Of a stretch of DNA of 64,000 bases, positions 62,960 to 64,000 are shown piece by piece; the first letter of the stretch is position 1, and the number at the start of each line of letters is the position of its first letter. The position numbers and the translations under genes were made by a program. This DNA is from Callaeas wilsoni (Eukaryota > Chordata > Aves > Passeriformes > Callaeidae), in contig VWPU01012103.1 in the NCBI GenBank assembly GCA_013398955.1, forward strand, positions 31,906 to 95,905, read 5' to 3'. The notes under the pieces were generated by a model. It had not been told where the DNA came from and did not search any database. It saw only the letters and a program-made list of their open reading frames with translations.

Positions 62960-63320
62960 GTACTTTTCCAAATACTTCTTGAAAATCCAAGTGTACTGTA
63001 TCTGAAAAGTTTTACTTATCTGTCAGCGATATTTTCAAAGAGTTCTAACAGGTTATTTAAGCAAGACCTTCCTTGACTGAAGCAGTTTTGGACACCTTTA
63101 ATGAACTGTAAAGCTGGTATTCTCCAATAACCTCCATCAAGACCTTTTCCACAAAGCTCATGTTAAACTAGGTGGCCTACACTTTCTCTTAAGCCTCTGT
63201 CTTCAAATAATGTACTTATATTCGTCACTTCTCAGTCCTCAGAAATCTCTTTCATACCTAGTGAACTCTTAATACAGAGCATTTAAAGGGTCACCAACAT
63301 CTTACTTTGTTCTTTCACGA
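62960..63320 (-). mobile_element. Ancient CR1/L3-clade LINE relic, reverse transcriptase region
   Basis: Read on the minus strand, this degraded stretch follows the CR1/L3 reverse transcriptase domain from the 'R-P-V-S-L-T-S' block to RT motif A. The minus-strand frame near 62975-63000 gives VHLDFQE, against the motif A pattern V-x-L-D-F-x-K, with the presumed catalytic Asp retained. On the + strand the words AAATCCAAGTGTACTGTATC, ATGTTAAACTAGGTGGCCTA and TCTCAGTCCTCAGAAATCTC are the recognisable parts. Frameshifts and stops are frequent. It is far more decayed than the other CR1 copies, so it is likely a relic from early amniote history. The exact subfamily is uncertain. Confidence 0.62.
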
Positions 63321-63902
63321 AATACATTTTTGTGTGAAGGGCATCCAAACATGTGGATAGCTTTGGTTCCTGTACTGTTAGTAAGTACACAAACAGAAGC
63401 ATAGAACAAACATTTATAAGTTATCTAAATGAGGAAAGATGGTTTGGGAGGAGGGGAAAGGACATCCAAATCACAAGGTATATCTCTCACAGATGAGCAA
63501 CAGATTTAGGAATTCTTTACAGCATGGCAATTATTTCTAACCAGGTATAACCCTCCTGAATACATTTTTTTAAAAAAAATCATTGTCTCTATCAGCTTTA
63601 CCTGGCTCCTGAATAAACAAACTTTGCTTAAATAGCTCTTTGCATTTTTTCATAGATAAACTCCCGAATCAATAACTGTGTAAATATTTTGCCACTTCCT
63701 TCTCCCCATAATCTTCACTGGAATTATTTTAAAAGTTTGGGCTCTTTTATATTTTTAATAGCTTGTTTACAGTGGACGGCTAGAAATTCGACTCTCACTT
63801 GAATTTTTTTTCTTATACGTTGAAATGTGAACTGGATAAAAATTGGAATTATGTATTTCCATCTCTCCCATTGAATATCCCAATATTTCATTTTTCTAAT
63901 CT
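63321..63902. other. AT-rich non-coding DNA, nothing seen
   Basis: Sequence without recognisable genes or repeats, apart from short T and A tracts near 63566-63580. It could include further unrecognisable sequence of the LINE relic. Confidence 0.6.
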
Positions 63903-64000
63903 AAAATAAATATTATATATTATATATTAGAAATATATATATAACGTGTAATATAGTGATATATAATATATTTAATATAAATTGTATGTTATATAATCTA
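63903..64000. repeat. AT-rich low-complexity tract running off the window
   Basis: TATTATATATTATATATTAG, ATATATATATAA and further TA-rich units form a low-complexity tract broken by a single ACGTG. It continues to the last base, so its full length is unknown. Confidence 0.9.

Noticed and set aside
1..64000. CRISPR array, phage, operon or bacterial defence system
   Set aside because: There is no regularly spaced repeat array, no ribosome-binding-site spacing and no dense gene order; the CR1 and SINE content marks the DNA as avian.

Overview
The window looks like passerine bird DNA, non-coding over nearly its whole length. The clade call rests on several 5'-truncated CR1 LINE copies of different ages and on a tRNA-Ile-derived SINE with a CR1-like 3' tail at 39746-39897, which matches my memory of the songbird family TguSINE1. 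Base composition is A+T-rich, CpG is scarce, and no intact protein-coding gene, tRNA gene or rRNA gene is visible. It reads as a gene desert or part of a very large intron. The species cannot be told from sequence alone.

Layout. 1-25 kb: AT-rich sequence with one old CR1 (4.6-5.15 kb, with an oppositely oriented CR1 piece at its 5' side), relics of an ancient palindromic amniote repeat (13.9 and 24.5 kb), and two patches that look regulatory (17.4-17.9 and 21.8-21.9 kb). 25-26.3 kb: a minus-strand CR1, an unclassified repeat-like block and a 44-bp tandem duplication. 30.3-31.5 kb is purine-rich and 33.5-34.6 kb pyrimidine-rich on the + strand. 38.8-39.9 kb: a + strand CR1 followed by the SINE. 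45.8-47.2 kb is the most gene-like part: an element with a POU octamer, a 55-bp exon-like segment with strong splice signals, and a CpG-rich block behind a TATAAAA box. 54.2-54.9 and 59.7-60.0 kb: two minus-strand CR1 copies. 62.96-63.32 kb: a much older CR1/L3-clade reverse transcriptase relic.

The recognisable 'proteins' are decayed CR1 ORF2 reverse transcriptase pieces, which once mobilised CR1 and probably the SINE that shares its 3' end. Other open frames of 60-153 codons show no domain, signal or repeat that I recognise, and are probably chance frames. I found no bacterial, CRISPR, phage or intact viral system. The observation most likely to lead to something is the 45.8-47.2 kb candidate promoter region.
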